The position numbers were made by a program, and so were the translations under genes. Shown here piece by piece: positions 43,486 to 54,821 of a stretch of 64,000 nt of DNA. Below the pieces are notes generated by a model. It saw only the letters and a program-made list of their open reading frames with translations, did no database searches and was not told the origin of the DNA. Origin of the DNA: Parenemella sanctibonifatiensis (lineage in GTDB: Bacteria; Actinomycetota; Actinomycetes; Propionibacteriales; Propionibacteriaceae); NCBI RefSeq assembly GCF_002250565.1, contig NZ_NMVJ01000006.1:682001-746000 (forward strand). The letters run 5' to 3'. Numbering within the stretch: position 1 is the stretch's first letter; every line of letters starts with the position of its first letter.

Positions 43486-44231
43486 TCACTTGCCAGCGCT
43501 GCGGAACAGCGAGCTGACCAAGTCCCGGTTGAGCTGACCGATGGTGTCCAGCGGGATCTCCTTGGGACAGACCGCGGTGCACTCACCGATGTTGGTGCAG
43601 CTGCCGAAGCCCTCCTCGTCGTGCTGGGCCACCATGGACTTGACCCGGCGGTACCGCTCGGGCTGGCCCTGGGGCAGCATCGCCAGGTGCGTGATCTTGG
43701 CGGCCGTGAAGAGCATGCCGGAGCCGTTCGGGCAGGCCGCGACACAGGCGCCACAGCCGATGCAGGTGGCCGCGTCGAAGGCACGGTCCGCCTTGTCCTT
43801 GTCCACCGGAGCCGCATGGGCATCGGGGGCGGTGCCAGTCGGGGCCGACACAAAGCCGCCGGCCTGGATGATCCGGTCGAAGGCGCTGCGGTCAACCACC
43901 AGGTCCTTGATGACCGGGAAGGCGCCGGCGCGCCACGGCTCGACGTCGATCACGGCGCCGTCGTCGAAAGAACGCATGTGCAGCTGGCAGGTGGTGGTCT
44001 GCTGCGGGCCATGGGCAATGCCGTTGATGACCACACCACAGGCACCACAGATGCCCTCACGGCAGTCGTGGTCGAAGGCGATCGGGTCCTCACCGGCGTG
44101 GGTGAGCTGCTCGTTGAGCATGTCGAGCATCTCGAGGAAGGACATCTCCTCGGACACATCGGCGACCTGGTAGGAGGCCATGTGGCCCTTGGCCTCGGCG
44201 TTGGCCTGACGCCATACCCGTACGGTGATGT

Positions 44232-44235
<4 letters not shown>
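43486..44235 (-). CDS. sdhB: Succinate dehydrogenase iron-sulfur subunit SdhB
   Basis: 249 residues carrying the electron relay of complex II. Cysteine motifs: [2Fe-2S] in [20 protein letters not shown], [4Fe-4S] in [16 protein letters not shown] and the third cluster in [16 protein letters not shown]. The GTG at 44235 overlaps the sdhA stop by four bases (GTGA). The order C-A-B with a single cytochrome protein is that of the Bacteroidetes/actinobacterial b558-type enzyme. It ends at a strong terminator. The enzyme may work as fumarate reductase as well; direction cannot be told from sequence. Confidence 0.96.
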
Positions 44236-46267
<2,032 letters not shown>

Positions 46268-46271
<4 letters not shown>

Positions 46272-46969
46272 AGTGCAATCACTCCAGTGAGGATGAGGGT
46301 CGGCGGGATGAGGAACCCGATGAACAGCAGCGCGGCACACACCCACGCACAGGTCGTGATGATCCTGCGGGCGCCCGGACTGACGTTGGCGCCGAGCGTG
46401 GCGAAGGCGCTCCAGAAGCCGTGCTGCACGTGCAGGCAGACCGCAACCATGGCGATCAGGTAGATGACGAACACCCACCACAGGCCGAAGCTGCCGATGA
46501 CTCGGCTGAACGGATCGGTCGGAGCCTCGAAGCCGGGAGTGATGATCTCGGCGGTGAAGTGAAGGATGTGGAAGATCACGAACAGCGCGATGATCACGCC
46601 ACCCCAGCGCATGGTGCGGGAGGCGTAGGACTGCTGCACCCGGGCCTTGTGCTGGTACGCGGGGCCGCGCCGTTTGGTGAGTCGCCCCGACAGCACTGCG
46701 GCGGAGTACATGTGCAGCAGCACAGCCGCCAGCAACACGATCCGGATGGTCCAGAGGAAGGCCTTCTCGGGCAGGATCGGGTACAGGAACACCCGCAGAT
46801 GGTGCGAGTACTCGTTGAACGCGTCCTGTCCAGCCAGGGCCTTGAGGTTGCCGGCCATGTGTCCCAGAAGGAAGCCGATGAGGATCAGTCCGGTGATCGC
46901 CATCAGTGCCTTCATTGCCACACTGGACCTGACTGCCCGTTGATGAGTTGTCAAAGTTCCTGTCGCCAC
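46268..46969 (-). CDS. sdhC: Succinate dehydrogenase cytochrome b subunit SdhC (b558 type)
   Basis: A 233-residue membrane subunit with five hydrophobic helices, first being [20 protein letters not shown]. Haem-ligand histidines are expected in [30 protein letters not shown] and [13 protein letters not shown]; this single protein replaces the SdhC-SdhD pair. The GTG at 46969 lies seven bases after a TACAGT -10 element, giving a leaderless transcript; GTG 46978 is in the -10 element. The N-terminal stretch before the first helix ([14 protein letters not shown]) fits the family. It is the first gene of sdhCAB. Confidence 0.94.
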
Positions 46970-46976
46970 GGGGGAC

Positions 46977-46982
46977 ACTGTA
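46977..46982 (-). promoter_or_regulatory. -10 element TACAGT of sdhCAB
   Basis: On the minus strand TACAGT ends seven bases before the GTG at 46969. A CRP/GlxR-like box is centred about 58 bases upstream of the predicted transcription start. Confidence 0.55.
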
Positions 46983-47020
46983 GGCCCGAAGCGGCTGCCG
47001 CGCACGTCCTGACGCCGCAG

Positions 47021-47035
47021 GTGAGCAAGGTCACA
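47021..47035 (-). promoter_or_regulatory. CRP/GlxR-like box upstream of sdhCAB
   Basis: The minus strand reads TGTGACCTTGCTCAC, an inverted repeat TGTGA-N6-TCAC, the recognition pattern of CRP-family regulators. In Corynebacterium the cAMP-dependent regulator GlxR is known to act on sdhCAB. The gene for such a regulator is not in this window. Confidence 0.6.
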
Positions 47036-47092
47036 GGGATTTCTCGAAAACCGTTACCCCGGGGCAAAAATGCCAACCTTGGCGTTGCGTTA

Positions 47093-47320
47093 TTAGCCGG
47101 CGTCGTCGTCCTTGCCGGTGTCCCGGGCGAGGTCTCCGATCGGGTCGACCCGACCCGGCAGCAGGATGCTGCGCGCGACGTTGTGGAAGCCCATCCGGTC
47201 CAGCAACATCGAGGCCTGCTCATCGCTGAGGTCATAGGCGTGGGCCAGCATGCGTACGTTCTCGGTGTAGAAGGCGTGGAGCTTGTCGACGCCTCGCAGA
47301 AAGTCCATTTCCTTGGCCAT
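47093..47320 (-). CDS. Small protein of unknown function
   Basis: 75 residues: MAKEMDFLRGVDKLHAFYTE, then NVRMLAHAYDLSDEQASMLLD, ending in an acidic tail DTGKDDDAG. Secondary structure looks mainly helical; no cysteine pair, signal peptide or membrane segment. A good ribosome site (GAGAGGGG) precedes its ATG, so it is likely real. It lies between the deacetylase pair and sdhCAB on the same strand, with a stop 124 bases before sdhC. I do not recognise the family. Confidence 0.65.
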   Translation of the reverse strand: MAKEMDFLRGVDKLHAFYTENVRMLAHAYDLSDEQASMLLDRMGFHNVARSILLPGRVDPIGDLARDTGKDDDAG

Positions 47321-47380
47321 GGTTGCCCCTCTCGGCGCGTACTGGAGGTTGAATCGGTGAGGAGGGTGGATCGGCCGGGC

Positions 47381-48256
47381 TCATTCCCCGGTGTAGACGT
47401 GTCCCGGTTCGGCATCGTAGAGCCCGGAAACGTTGGTGAAGCAGTGACCCTCGGCCCGCATCTGGTCAATGATCTCGGGCACCGCCTGCACTGAGGGCCG
47501 GTGGATGTCGTGCATGAGGATGATGGACCCGGGCGGGGCCTGGGTCGCTGCCTTGATGTTGGCCGACTTCGAGCGGGTTTTCCAGTCCAACGTGTCCACG
47601 CTCCACAGGATCACCGCCATACCCTCGTCGGCAGCAGCGCGGTCGGTGGTCTTGTTGCGTGCCCCGTACGGAGGTCGCATCAGGCTCGGACGGTGGCCGG
47701 TGATCCGCTCGATCACGTCATTGGTGTCGCCCAACTCCTTGGCGATCTTGGCTTCCCCCAGCTTCGTCAACTGCGGGTGGTTCCAACTGTGATTACCGAT
47801 CTCCAGACCGTCCGTGCGTGCGATCTTCTGGAGCACCTCGGGATGGGCCTTGGCATTGGAACCCAGCACAAAGAAGGTGGCAGGCACACCCTTGCTGGCC
47901 AGAATGTCGACCAACTCGGAGGTGTACTCCCCCGGCCCGTCATCGAAGGTGAGCGCGACGCAGGCCGACCCGGGCTTGGGAGCGTCACCGGTCGGCGAGG
48001 CGCTCCCGGACGGGGTGGGCGTCGGCGTGGGAGTCGGCGTCGGCGTGGGGGTCGGGGTTGGCATGGGGGTCGGAGTGGGCGTGGGAGTCGGACTCGGCGT
48101 AGGCGACGGCGAGGCGGTGCTGGGCGCGGCCGAGGTACGGGCTCCCGGACTGGTCGGCCCTTGGGCGAGCTCCTGGGAACCGCAGCCGGCCAACAGGACG
48201 GCTGCCAGCAGGGCCGCGATCAGCCCGCTACCGCGACGCCGGACCCGACTCACCAT
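47381..48256 (-). CDS. NodB-type polysaccharide deacetylase lipoprotein (short)
   Basis: 291 residues. The signal ends in a lipobox (VLLAGCGS), followed by a Pro-Thr repeat linker of about 35 residues. The CE4/NodB domain has all five motifs: motif 1 LTFDDGPGEY, motif 2 HSWNHPQ, motif 3 RPPYGARN, motif 4 WSVDTLDW and motif 5 LMHDIH. It is probably a metal-dependent deacetylase of cell-wall or capsular polymers, attached to the outer face of the membrane. Its ATG lies inside the last codons of the neighbouring longer deacetylase gene (7-base overlap), so they are co-translated; they appear to be a tandem duplication. Confidence 0.92.
   Translation of the reverse strand: MVSRVRRRGSGLIAALLAAVLLAGCGSQELAQGPTSPGARTSAAPSTASPSPTPSPTPTPTPTPMPTPTPTPTPTPTPTPTPSGSASPTGDAPKPGSACVALTFDDGPGEYTSELVDILASKGVPATFFVLGSNAKAHPEVLQKIARTDGLEIGNHSWNHPQLTKLGEAKIAKELGDTNDVIERITGHRPSLMRPPYGARNKTTDRAAADEGMAVILWSVDTLDWKTRSKSANIKAATQAPPGSIILMHDIHRPSVQAVPEIIDQMRAEGHCFTNVSGLYDAEPGHVYTGE
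48012..48108 (-). repeat. Pro-Thr coding repeat in the deacetylase linker
   Basis: A short-period, G/T-rich stretch encodes alternating Pro-Thr with one Met interruption. Repeats of this kind change length easily; the unit is six bases. Confidence 0.85.
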
Positions 48257-49758
48257 GATCGGCAGTCATCACCGATGGAGCGCTGGGAGCAGTAGACCAC
48301 TCCCGGCTCGGTCTCACCCAGCAGCTCGGAGACAGTCACGAAGGTGACGTCGTTCTCCTTGGCCTGCTCGAGCATCATCGGCACCGCATCAACGGTGAAG
48401 TCGTGGATGTCGTGCATCAGAATGATCGAACCGGGATGGGCCCGGCCGACCTGCTGCACGGTCGCGTCGGTGGACTTGGTCTGCCAGTCATTGGTGTCGA
48501 CCGACCACAGGATGATCGCCTCCCCGCGCGCGCCGACGGCCTCACGGAGGTCAGAGGAACCGGATCCGTAAGGCGGCCGCATCACCGGCGAGTTGTAGCC
48601 GCCGGTGGCGTCGCGGATCGCGGTCAGGGTGTCGTCGAGCTCCTTGTCGAGCTTGGCATCGGACAGCTTCGGCAGCACGGGATGGCTCCAGGAATGGGTG
48701 CCCACCTCCATGCCACTGGCGACCAGCATTGCGGTCACCTCGGGGTGCTTGTCGACTTGCTGGCCGAGCTCGAAGAAGGTGGTCGCCATGCCGGCGTCAA
48801 TGAACGCATCACGCACGCCGCGCGTACGCGGACCGGGTCCGTCATCAAAGGTCACCGCGACGCAGTTGAGCTGGTCGCAGTCGGGACCGGGCTTGATGGA
48901 GGGGCGGGTCTCCCGGTTCGGGTCTGCTGTCGGCGTCGGCGCATCCGCGGGCAGTTGCTGGGCACCCGGGCCGGTCTGGTCGGCGGGCGGTTGACCGCTG
49001 AACGGCTGCGGATCACTGGCCCCACGCTGCGCAGCGACCCCGAGCGAGGACAGCAACGGCTGCACCTCGGCGGCCGGGATCGATCCCTGCGCTCCCTCGG
49101 GAGCGAGGTCACCTCCGACACGGACGACCAAGTCGCCCTCCGGGCTGAAGGACATCACCGGGGCGCGGCCGTAGGGCGCGGCGGGCTCCCCCAGCGATTG
49201 CGCCATGGAGATGCTGTCCAGTCGCGCTTCGGCCAGAGCGCGCACCACGAGATTCTTGAATTCGTCCCACTTTTCGGGGCCGATCAGCGCCTGGGAGCTG
49301 TACGCCCGTCCCGTCGCCGCATCGAACCAGAGCGAGGCATACTCCTTGCGGTCGCCGCTGTCGTTGCTCAACAGCACACCGATGACGCCTGGACCGGATG
49401 AGGTCAGCTGCCAGGTGAGGTTGGACGGCAGCCCCGCAGCGGCAGCGTTGCGCAGCAACTTCGCTCGCACGATGCCGACCGCCGAGGTGAGCGCCGGCAG
49501 CCCCGGCACCTCGGGCACTGCGGCCGTCACTCCCAGTTCCTCCGCGGCCAAGGTTGCGTCGCGCACGTCGGGCACCAAGCTTCGATCCAGGTCAGCAGGG
49601 ACTGCCGGCGGCGGCACCGGATCTCCGTTGCCGGAATTACCGCCATCCCCGCCGGTGTCGCCGCCGCCGCCGGGCGTCGAGCCGCAACCAGCAAGGACCA
49701 GCGCCAGAGCAAGGCATGCGCCGACGAGCCCACGCCAACGGTTGGAGGATTTCCCCAT
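48250..49758 (-). CDS. NodB-type polysaccharide deacetylase lipoprotein (long)
   Basis: 502 residues. A lipobox (ALVLAGCGS) follows a signal of about 25 residues; a Gly-rich linker leads to a region of about 180 residues (90-250), possibly a DUF3298/RsiV-like domain (WFDAATGRAYSSQALI), and a Pro-rich spacer before the NodB domain: AVTFDDGPGPRT, HSWSHPV, RPPYGSG, WSVDTNDWQT, LMHDIHDF. The C-terminal tail has two cysteines (YCSQRS and DDCRSW). The ATG at 49758 or GTG at 49761 start it. The acidic catalytic residues are intact. Exact substrate (peptidoglycan or teichoic-like polymer) is unknown. Confidence 0.9.
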   Translation of the reverse strand: MGKSSNRWRGLVGACLALALVLAGCGSTPGGGGDTGGDGGNSGNGDPVPPPAVPADLDRSLVPDVRDATLAAEELGVTAAVPEVPGLPALTSAVGIVRAKLLRNAAAAGLPSNLTWQLTSSGPGVIGVLLSNDSGDRKEYASLWFDAATGRAYSSQALIGPEKWDEFKNLVVRALAEARLDSISMAQSLGEPAAPYGRAPVMSFSPEGDLVVRVGGDLAPEGAQGSIPAAEVQPLLSSLGVAAQRGASDPQPFSGQPPADQTGPGAQQLPADAPTPTADPNRETRPSIKPGPDCDQLNCVAVTFDDGPGPRTRGVRDAFIDAGMATTFFELGQQVDKHPEVTAMLVASGMEVGTHSWSHPVLPKLSDAKLDKELDDTLTAIRDATGGYNSPVMRPPYGSGSSDLREAVGARGEAIILWSVDTNDWQTKSTDATVQQVGRAHPGSIILMHDIHDFTVDAVPMMLEQAKENDVTFVTVSELLGETEPGVVYCSQRSIGDDCRSW

Positions 49759-49876
49759 CACTTCCCACCTTCATTTGGACATGAATCGTCTCGAGCCTAG
49801 ACCGTGGCGCGGCCACATCTCGAATCCCCAGAAGCTGGGTGACGCGTCCATTTGTTTCGGTGGGCAGAAGTGCGGC

Positions 49877-50578
49877 TCACTCCGACAGCAGGTCCGGACG
49901 CCGCTCCCGGGTCCGAGCCAGCGCCTGATCTCTCCGCCAGGCCGCGATCAGGGCGTGGTTGCCCGACAGCAGCACCTCAGGAACCTCGAGACCCCGCCAC
50001 CGGGCCGGCTTGGTGAAGACCGGATACTCCAGCAGATGCTCCAACTCACCGGAATGGGACTCCTCGGCGAGCGACTCGGGGTTGCCCAGGACACCCGGCA
50101 GCAGGCGTACCACCGCTTCGGTGATGACCAGAGCCGCCACCTCCCCACCGTTGAGTACGTAGTCCCCCAGGCTGACCTCGGTGACCGGCACCCGGGTGGC
50201 GGCGTGGTCGATGACCCGGGCATCGATGCCCTCGTATCGACCGCAGGCAAAGATCAGGTGGGATTCCTGGGCCAGATCGGCGGCCAGTTGCTGGGTGAAG
50301 GGCTGCCCGGACGGGGTCGGCACGATCAGCGTCGGTGCGGCACCCTCCGGGATCAGCGCGTCGAGAGCCTCACCCCAAGGTTCTGGGCGCATCACCATGC
50401 CGGCACCGCCACCGTAGGGGGTGTCGTCCACGGTCCGATGACGGTCATGGGTCCACTGCCGCAGGTCATGGACCGCGATGTCGACGAGGCCGGAGCGGAT
50501 CGCCTTGCCGACCAGCGACAGGCCGAGCACATCGAGGTACTCGGGAAAGATCGAGACGATGTCGAGCCGGAGGCTCAT
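49877..50578 (-). CDS. trmD: tRNA (guanine-37-N1)-methyltransferase TrmD
   Basis: A 233-residue SPOUT methyltransferase adding m1G37 to tRNAs, which keeps the reading frame. Signatures: [34 protein letters not shown], the knot region [36 protein letters not shown] and the C-terminal [18 protein letters not shown]. The start overlaps the rimM stop by four bases. Ends before a 118-base gap that leads to the deacetylase pair. Confidence 0.97.
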   Translation of the reverse strand: MSLRLDIVSIFPEYLDVLGLSLVGKAIRSGLVDIAVHDLRQWTHDRHRTVDDTPYGGGAGMVMRPEPWGEALDALIPEGAAPTLIVPTPSGQPFTQQLAADLAQESHLIFACGRYEGIDARVIDHAATRVPVTEVSLGDYVLNGGEVAALVITEAVVRLLPGVLGNPESLAEESHSGELEHLLEYPVFTKPARWRGLEVPEVLLSGNHALIAAWRRDQALARTRERRPDLLSE

Positions 50579-51141
50579 TCGGGCTCCCCGCTCACCAGGC
50601 CGCCGACGTCGGCGACCTGAACGAAGCCGTGCTCGAGGTCAACCACCGGGACCAGGGCCTCGACGAACGGCACCCACCGTTGATCGATGGCGGTCCTGAC
50701 CACCAGCAGGTCCTGGGCCGGGCCGTGCTCGACGTCGGCGATGGAGCCGACCACGGAGCCGGTGTGGTCCCGTACCTCCAGACCGATCAGCGACCGGTCC
50801 CAATACTCGCCCTCGGCCGGCGGCGCCTCGTGAAGGTCAACCTGGGCAGTCAGCAGCCACCCCCGCAACGCTTCGGCCATGGTTCGGTCGACGATCTCGG
50901 CGAAGGTCACCAGCAGCTTGCCTTGGTGCCAACGAGTGCGGTCGACGGTGAGGCGGCTCGGCAGGCCTGCCTGTCGTTGTGTCCCCTGTGCCGGAGCAAC
51001 GGAAAGGGCGGCACCCACGGCAAACCGGAGATCCGGTTCATCGGTGAGTGGCATCACAGCCACCTCACCGCGTACGCCGTGGGCCCGCCCAATCGAGCCG
51101 ACGCGTCGTTCGTCTGCCCGGGACCCGTTCGAATCGGCCAC
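50575..51141 (-). CDS. rimM: Ribosome maturation factor RimM
   Basis: Binds S19 and assists 30S head assembly. 188 residues: N-terminal barrel with [20 protein letters not shown] and a PRC-barrel with [20 protein letters not shown] and [12 protein letters not shown] at 51141 starts it, three bases after khpA; its stop overlaps trmD (ATGA). The gene order rpsP-khpA-rimM-trmD is the standard one. Confidence 0.95.
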   Translation of the reverse strand: MADSNGSRADERRVGSIGRAHGVRGEVAVMPLTDEPDLRFAVGAALSVAPAQGTQRQAGLPSRLTVDRTRWHQGKLLVTFAEIVDRTMAEALRGWLLTAQVDLHEAPPAEGEYWDRSLIGLEVRDHTGSVVGSIADVEHGPAQDLLVVRTAIDQRWVPFVEALVPVVDLEHGFVQVADVGGLVSGEPE

Positions 51142-51143
51142 GC

Positions 51144-51392
51144 TCAGCGGCGGCCGCGCTGATCCACGTCGACAAAATCGACGCGGATGCTCTCACGACC
51201 GGCCAGCGCGGACACCACGGTGCGCAGCGCGCGGGCGGTGCGACCCTGACGGCCGATCACCTTGCCGACATCGCTGGGGTGCACGCGCACCTCGAGCATC
51301 CGGCCGCGGCGCAGATCCTTGTCGCGCACACGGACATCGTCGGGGTTGGTCACGATGCCCCGGACGAGGTGCTCGAGCGCATCGGCGAGCAT
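51144..51392 (-). CDS. khpA: KH-domain RNA-binding protein KhpA
   Basis: 82 residues forming one KH domain. [20 protein letters not shown], then VHPSDVGKVIGRQGRTARAL (GxxG loop IGRQGR) and VRVDFVDVDQR-like end. It starts with an ATG overlapping the rpsP stop by one base. KhpA-type proteins bind small RNAs and mRNAs and influence cell size in other Gram-positives; for actinobacteria no role is fixed. Confidence 0.95.
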   Translation of the reverse strand: MLADALEHLVRGIVTNPDDVRVRDKDLRRGRMLEVRVHPSDVGKVIGRQGRTARALRTVVSALAGRESIRVDFVDVDQRGRR

Positions 51393-51883
51393 CAGGCTTC
51401 CGCCTTGTCCTCGTCGGCCTTGTCTTCGGCACCGGCGTCCTCAGCCTGGTCCTCGGCAGCGGCCTCGTCAGCCTTCTCCTCGGCCTTGGGGGCTTCCTCA
51501 TCGGCCTTCTTCTTGGCGCTGAAGGCGGCGACCTGCGGGGCGTCGCTGGTGTCGGCCAGAGCGCGGTTGTACGCCGCGAGCTTGTCGGCCGGCGCCGGCT
51601 GCTCGTCGATGCCCGACGGCGAGTCGTCGCCGCTGAACTTCTGCCAGTCACCAGTGCGCTTGAGGATCGCCACGACCGCCTCGGTGGGCTGGGCGCCGAC
51701 CGAGAGCCAGTACTGAGCGCGCTCGGAATCGACCTTGATGATCGACGGGTCGTTCTTGGGGTGGTACTGACCGATCTCCTCGATCGCGCGACCGTCACGC
51801 TTGGCGCGCGAGTCCATCACGACGATGCGGTAGTGCGGGGTACGGATCTTGCCGAGCCGCTTGAGTCGAATCTTGGTGGCCAC
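51392..51883 (-). CDS. rpsP: 30S ribosomal protein S16
   Basis: 163 residues from the GTG at 51883, with the ribosome site AGGAG eight bases upstream. The core [20 protein letters not shown] and [20 protein letters not shown] occupies the first 90 residues; the remaining 70 are an acidic Glu/Ala/Asp-rich tail, longer than usual but known in actinobacterial S16. It heads the rpsP-khpA-rimM-trmD operon. Confidence 0.96.
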   Translation of the reverse strand: MATKIRLKRLGKIRTPHYRIVVMDSRAKRDGRAIEEIGQYHPKNDPSIIKVDSERAQYWLSVGAQPTEAVVAILKRTGDWQKFSGDDSPSGIDEQPAPADKLAAYNRALADTSDAPQVAAFSAKKKADEEAPKAEEKADEAAAEDQAEDAGAEDKADEDKAEA

Positions 51884-52047
51884 GTGTGTGAAATCTCCTG
51901 TAAGGGTGTCCGGACGTACGCCCGGAGCGATGGATGGAAGGCTCCCTCGTGTGGGGCACGAAGGCAACTTTCCGGGTGGGTGTCCCGTCGGCGTTGAGAG
52001 GGCACCGCGGCACATACCCGCGCCATTTTGCCAGATCTCGGCCGCAG

Positions 52048-53139
52048 TCACCAACGCAGCTGGCTGCCCGCCACCACCAGACCATCGACGATCACGTACG
52101 CCGGGTCCCGCAGCACCCTCGGGTCCTGTCGGGGATCGTCGGCGTACAGCACCAGATCGGCGGGGTCGCCGGCTGCCAGCCCAGGGGCACCGAGCCAGGT
52201 CCGCGCCTGCCAGCTGGCCGCTGCCACGGCCGCCTCAGCGCCCATCACGCTGGCCATCAGCTCCACCTCGCGGGCGATCAGGCCGTGCGGCATCACGCCG
52301 CCCGCGTCGGTGCCGGCATACACCTGCACCCCGGCCTCCACGGCCTGGCCGATCACCTGCAGTCGGCTGTCGAACAGGGCACGCATGTGGGCCGCATAGG
52401 TCGGAAACTTCGCTTCCCCGGAGGCGGCAATGTCCGGGAAGTTCTCCAGATTGGCCATCGTGGGCACCAGGGCGACGCTGCGACTGGCCATCAGTTCGAT
52501 GGTCTCGGCATCCAGACCGGTGCCATGTTCGACACAGTCCAAGCCAGCCCGGACCAGCTCCTGCACCGACTGTTCGGAGAAACAGTGTGCAGTCACCTTG
52601 GCGCCCAGTTCGTGGGCACGGTCGATCGCCGCCGTCGCGATGTCGATGGGCCACAGCGGAGTCAGGTCGCCGACCTCACGGTCGATCCAGTCCCCCACCA
52701 GCTTGATCCAGCCATCACCGTTGGCAACCTGACGTTCCACCTCCGCGACCAGGTCTTCGGGTTGAACCTCGGCGCCGAAATGGCGCAGGTAGCGCTTGGG
52801 GCGGGCGATGTGCCGACCGGCCCGGATGATCGTGGGCATTCCGGTGCGACCACTCACCCAGGCCGTCGGGGCGGGCGATCCGGCATCCCGCAAAAAGGTC
52901 ACACCGGCAGCGAGTTCGGTCTCCGCTTGGGTCTTGACGGTGGCCGCGTCCACCCGGCCACCGCCGGCGAGCCCGATGTGGCAGTGGGCGTCGACCAGCC
53001 CGGGGCTGATCCACCACTGTCCGGGCAGGTCCCGGGCACCGCGCACGGGCTCTGAGCCAATCCTGCCGCCGTCGAGCCAGAGCGCGGCTGGCTCGCCACT
53101 GTCGGTGAGCCGGCCCCGGATCCGCAACGACTCAACCAT
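52048..53139 (-). CDS. Amidohydrolase family protein
   Basis: 363 residues, an imidazolonepropionase/dihydroorotase-like metal hydrolase. Metal ligands: [15 protein letters not shown] (His-x-His), [10 protein letters not shown], the two histidines in [10 protein letters not shown] and [14 protein letters not shown], and the aspartate in [14 protein letters not shown]. It ends with [15 protein letters not shown], common to the group. Such a gene sits between ffh and rpsP in many actinobacteria, without known function. It starts three bases after ffh. Confidence 0.88.
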   Translation of the reverse strand: MVESLRIRGRLTDSGEPAALWLDGGRIGSEPVRGARDLPGQWWISPGLVDAHCHIGLAGGGRVDAATVKTQAETELAAGVTFLRDAGSPAPTAWVSGRTGMPTIIRAGRHIARPKRYLRHFGAEVQPEDLVAEVERQVANGDGWIKLVGDWIDREVGDLTPLWPIDIATAAIDRAHELGAKVTAHCFSEQSVQELVRAGLDCVEHGTGLDAETIELMASRSVALVPTMANLENFPDIAASGEAKFPTYAAHMRALFDSRLQVIGQAVEAGVQVYAGTDAGGVMPHGLIAREVELMASVMGAEAAVAAASWQARTWLGAPGLAAGDPADLVLYADDPRQDPRVLRDPAYVIVDGLVVAGSQLRW

Positions 53140-53142
53140 CGG

Positions 53143-54714
53143 TCAGCGCTTGTTCTGCTGGTCAAGCATCTTCTGCAACTCCGGCGGCAACTGGAAGCTG
53201 CTCGGATCCAGGTTGCCCAGCTGCGAGGGATCGAACCCGGCCGGGGTCTCCTGCCGCTGGGGTGCCGGCTTGGCCTTGGCCCGCTTGCCCTTCTGGTTCT
53301 TCTTGCGCTGCTGGGTGACGCGCTTGCCCGGCTTGGCGCCCCGCCCGCCGCCGGGAGCACCGCCACCGGGCATCCCTGGCATGCCGGGCATCCCGGGCAT
53401 GCCACCGCCACCGGCAAGGGAGGACATCATCTTGCGGGCATCGAAGAAGCGGTTCACCAGCGAGTTGACGTCGCTGACCTCGACCCCGGAACCCTTGGCG
53501 ATCCGAGCCCGGCGGGACCCGTTGAGGATCTTGGGGTTGTCGCGCTCGGCCGGGGTCATCGAGTGGATGATCGCCTCGATGCGGTCGATCTCCTTCTCGT
53601 CGATGTTTTCGATCTGGTCCTTGAACTGACCCATTCCGGGCAGCATCCCGAAGATCTTTGACAGCGGCCCCATCTTGCGGACCGCCTGCATCTGCTGCAG
53701 GAAGTCGGCCAGACCGAACTCCTTGCCGCCGCCGGTCATCAACTTCTCGGCGGCCTTCTGAGACTGCTCGGCGTCGAAGGTCCGCTCTGCCTGCTCGATC
53801 AGCGTGAGCATGTCGCCCATGTCGAGGATTCGGCCGGCCATCCGGTCGGGATGGAAGACATCGAAGTCGGTGAGCTTCTCGCCGTTGGAGGCGAACATGA
53901 TCGGCTTGCCGGTGACCCGAGCGATCGACAGCGCCGCACCACCACGGGCGTCACCGTCCAGCTTGGTGAGCACAACGCCGTCGAAACCGACGCCGTCACC
54001 GAAGGCCTTGGCCGTGTTGACTGCGTCCTGACCGATCATCGCGTCGACGACGAAGAGCACCTCGTCCGGGCTGGTCGCCTCGCGGATGTCGGCGGCCTGC
54101 TGCATCAGTTCGGCATCAATGCCGAGCCGGCCCGCGGTGTCGATGATGAGCACGTCGTGCAGCGACCGTTCCGCCTCCGTCACTGCCTGCCGCGCCACCG
54201 CCACCGGATCGCCGACGCCGTTGCCGGGCTCAGGTGCGAAGGTCTGTACGCCGGCACGCTGACCCACGATCTGCAGCTGGTTCACCGCGTTGGGACGCTG
54301 CAGGTCACAGGCCGCAAGCAGCGGACTGTGACCCTGGCCCTTCAGCCACATCGCCAGCTTGCCGGCAAGGGTGGTCTTACCAGCACCCTGCAGACCCGCC
54401 AGCATGATGATGGTGGGCGGCCGCTTCGCAAACCGCAGGTTGCGGGTCTCGCCGCCGAGGATCTGGACCAGTTCCTCGTTGACGATCTTGACGATCTGCT
54501 GGGCCGGGTTGAGTGCAGCGGAGACCTCGGCCTCCCGGGCCCGTTCCTTCACCTTGGCGATGAAGTCCTTGACGACCCCAAGGTTGACGTCGGCCTCGAG
54601 CAGCGCGATGCGGATCTCACGAGCCGTCGCGTCGATGTCAGCATCGGTCAATCGACCTTTACCGCGCAGGGACTTGAACGTCGCGGCGAGCCGGTCCTGG
54701 AGGGTGTTGAACAC
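53143..54714 (-). CDS. ffh: Signal recognition particle protein Ffh
   Basis: GTPase of the SRP that targets membrane proteins co-translationally. 523 residues from GTG 54714 (AAGGA upstream). N domain (about 1-90), G domain with GLQGAGKTTLAGKLA, LIIDTAGRLGIDAELM, LTKLDGDARGGAALS, and the M domain from about 315 with the methionine-rich KMGPLSKIFGMLPGMGQF. The SRP RNA-binding part SRRARIAKGSG is intact. After it come a GMPGMP-type Gly-Met-Pro repeat and a basic tail, common in actinobacteria. FtsY is nearby. Confidence 0.97.
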   Translation of the reverse strand: MFNTLQDRLAATFKSLRGKGRLTDADIDATAREIRIALLEADVNLGVVKDFIAKVKERAREAEVSAALNPAQQIVKIVNEELVQILGGETRNLRFAKRPPTIIMLAGLQGAGKTTLAGKLAMWLKGQGHSPLLAACDLQRPNAVNQLQIVGQRAGVQTFAPEPGNGVGDPVAVARQAVTEAERSLHDVLIIDTAGRLGIDAELMQQAADIREATSPDEVLFVVDAMIGQDAVNTAKAFGDGVGFDGVVLTKLDGDARGGAALSIARVTGKPIMFASNGEKLTDFDVFHPDRMAGRILDMGDMLTLIEQAERTFDAEQSQKAAEKLMTGGGKEFGLADFLQQMQAVRKMGPLSKIFGMLPGMGQFKDQIENIDEKEIDRIEAIIHSMTPAERDNPKILNGSRRARIAKGSGVEVSDVNSLVNRFFDARKMMSSLAGGGGMPGMPGMPGMPGGGAPGGGRGAKPGKRVTQQRKKNQKGKRAKAKPAPQRQETPAGFDPSQLGNLDPSSFQLPPELQKMLDQQNKR

Positions 54715-54809
54715 GCTGGATCCTTCGTCGGTGCACTGAGGCACACCAGCCTACTCCAGCCCCACCGCTGCCCCGGACTGGACAGCATGCCGCCGGCCCC
54801 GTGAACGTT

Positions 54810-54815
54810 TACCGT
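54810..54815 (+). promoter_or_regulatory. -10 element TACCGT of the leaderless DUF418 gene
   Basis: TACCGT ends six bases before the ATG at 54822. It is part of the small inverted repeat GAACG-TTTAC-CGTTC (54803-54817). Confidence 0.55.
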
Positions 54816-54821
54816 TCTTCC

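Noticed and set aside
48012-48108. Possible CRISPR-like or satellite array
   Set aside because: The period is six bases and codes for a Pro-Thr linker; there are no spacers.
51884-52047. Possible gene or RNA between the amidohydrolase and rpsP
   Set aside because: No coding pattern or clear RNA fold; probably the rpsP promoter and leader.
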